From an uncultured Prevotellaceae bacterium (GTDB lineage Bacteria > Bacteroidota > Bacteroidia > Bacteroidales > Bacteroidaceae), in assembly GCA_900313845.1 (NCBI GenBank), contig OMTC01000332.1:1-7313 (forward strand): a stretch of DNA of 7,313 bases, given 5' to 3'. Numbering within the stretch: the stretch's first letter is position 1; the number at the start of each line of letters is the position of its first letter. Below, one piece after another: positions 6,794-7,313 of the stretch. The translations under genes were made by a program, and so were the position numbers. The notes below the pieces were generated by a model. The model was not told where the DNA came from and searched no databases. It was given only the letters and a program-made list of their open reading frames with translations.

Positions 6794-7195
6794 ATGAACT
6801 ACGACGACATCATCCATCACCCGCATCACGTTTCGACAAAGCATCCGCAGATGTCGATGCTGAATCGTGCGGCTCAGTTTGCGCCTTTCGCCGCGCTCAC
6901 TGGCTACGATGTCGCCATCAGGGAGGCAGCACGAACGACGTTGCAGAAGCCCGAATTGGGGGAACTCACGAACGAACGGCTCAACCAAGTGCTGGCGGAA
7001 CTGATGGAACGAATGGATGAGCAGCCCGAGGTCATCATCTGCTATTTCAAAGCCGACGAACACAAATCGGGAGGGTCGTACGAAGAGATTGAAGCAAGAC
7101 TGAAAATGGTGGATGAGGTCAACCACCTACTATGGCTGGACAACGGAATGAGAATCCCACTTGCTGACATCATGGACATCAGTGCCAAAATATAG
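6794..7195 (+). CDS. YolD-like small protein
   Basis: 133 aa, starting 12 bp after the polymerase stop, with AGGA (6784-6787) six bases before the ATG acting as a modest ribosome site. The core MLNRAAQFAPFAALTGYD (22-39) is the YolD-like signature (Arg, then a PFxAL motif). The C-terminal half has alternating strands (VIICYFKADE, IPLADIMDI) as in that family. There is no signal peptide or membrane segment, so it is cytoplasmic. In Firmicutes, YolD-like genes sit beside Y-family polymerases of the UvrX type; the same pairing here supports a role linked to that polymerase, but the molecular function of the family is not established. The family call rests on motif memory rather than a search. 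Confidence 0.8.
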   Translation: MNYDDIIHHPHHVSTKHPQMSMLNRAAQFAPFAALTGYDVAIREAARTTLQKPELGELTNERLNQVLAELMERMDEQPEVIICYFKADEHKSGGSYEEIEARLKMVDEVNHLLWLDNGMRIPLADIMDISAKI

Positions 7196-7222
7196 AAACT
7201 TGCACAAAGTTAACAAAAAGTC

Positions 7223-7313
7223 ATGCTGAAAAAGTTATTGTCATTGGTTGTAGTGGTTTGTGTATCATGCTGTTTGCGCGTGATGGCACAGCCTATTTAC
7301 ACCCATCTCGATG
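7223..7313 (+). CDS. Exported protein of unknown function (3' end missing)
   Basis: Thirty codons plus one base are visible from ATG at 7223, 27 bp after the YolD-like stop. The translation begins MLKKLLSLVVVVCVSCCLRV and continues MAQPIYTHLD. This is a signal peptide: two Lys, a hydrophobic core, and likely signal peptidase I cleavage at VMA before QP. A lipoprotein is less likely because the cysteines sit inside the core without a good lipobox. No promoter or terminator is evident in the short gap, so it could be read through from the polymerase operon, though its role must differ since it is exported. Too little is visible to name it. Confidence 0.7.
   Translation, partial: MLKKLLSLVVVVCVSCCLRVMAQPIYTHLD

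Noticed and set aside
6434..7126. 230-codon minus-strand open frame
   Set aside because: It spans the antisense of two well-supported genes (polymerase end and YolD-like) and shows low-complexity Phe/Leu runs from the GA-rich sense strand.
7205..7212. TAnnTTTG-type motif on the minus strand (TAACTTTG)
   Set aside because: It would drive transcription antisense into the YolD-like gene, and I see no gene in that direction; likely chance.

Overview
The window looks like a chromosomal segment from a Bacteroidales bacterium, most likely Prevotella or a close relative. The evidence is the protein style (a GH35 and a GH2 glycoside hydrolase typical of Bacteroidetes, an 'AQ' signal-peptidase junction), a TAnnTTTG-type promoter element, poor Shine-Dalgarno signals, and short GA-rich heptanucleotide tandem arrays. 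The taxon is an inference; there is no rRNA or other marker here.

Layout, all genes on the + strand. (1) 1-1858: the 3' part of a GH35 beta-galactosidase-type gene, cut by the window edge. (2) 1855-4785: a secreted GH2 enzyme of 976 aa whose start codon overlaps the GH35 stop (ATGA). The two look translationally coupled and probably belong to a polysaccharide utilisation locus continuing to the left. (3) 4786-5269: about 480 bp without a gene but full of structure: a 13-bp perfect hairpin (terminator-like), three abutting imperfect 22-bp repeats, a 10-bp-stem inverted repeat, two short palindromes, a promoter-like TATCTTTG, and a heptamer array running almost into the next gene. (4) 5270-6781: a Y-family translesion DNA polymerase with intact catalytic acidic residues and a C-terminal beta-clamp binding motif. 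(5) 6794-7195: a YolD-like small protein, 12 bp downstream and probably in the same operon. (6) 7223-7313: the first 30 codons of a new exported protein.

The enzymes themselves belong to recognisable families. The least ordinary signal is the short-repeat layer. One phase-perfect 7-bp array (nine units, 1902-1964) lies inside the signal-peptide codons of the GH2 gene, and a second array of different heptamers (nine ACGA units plus related ones, 5171-5257) fills the putative 5' UTR of the polymerase gene. Because 7 is not a multiple of 3, a change of one unit in the first array would knock the enzyme out of frame, and any change in the second would alter the polymerase leader. Whether these arrays vary in nature cannot be told from one sequence.
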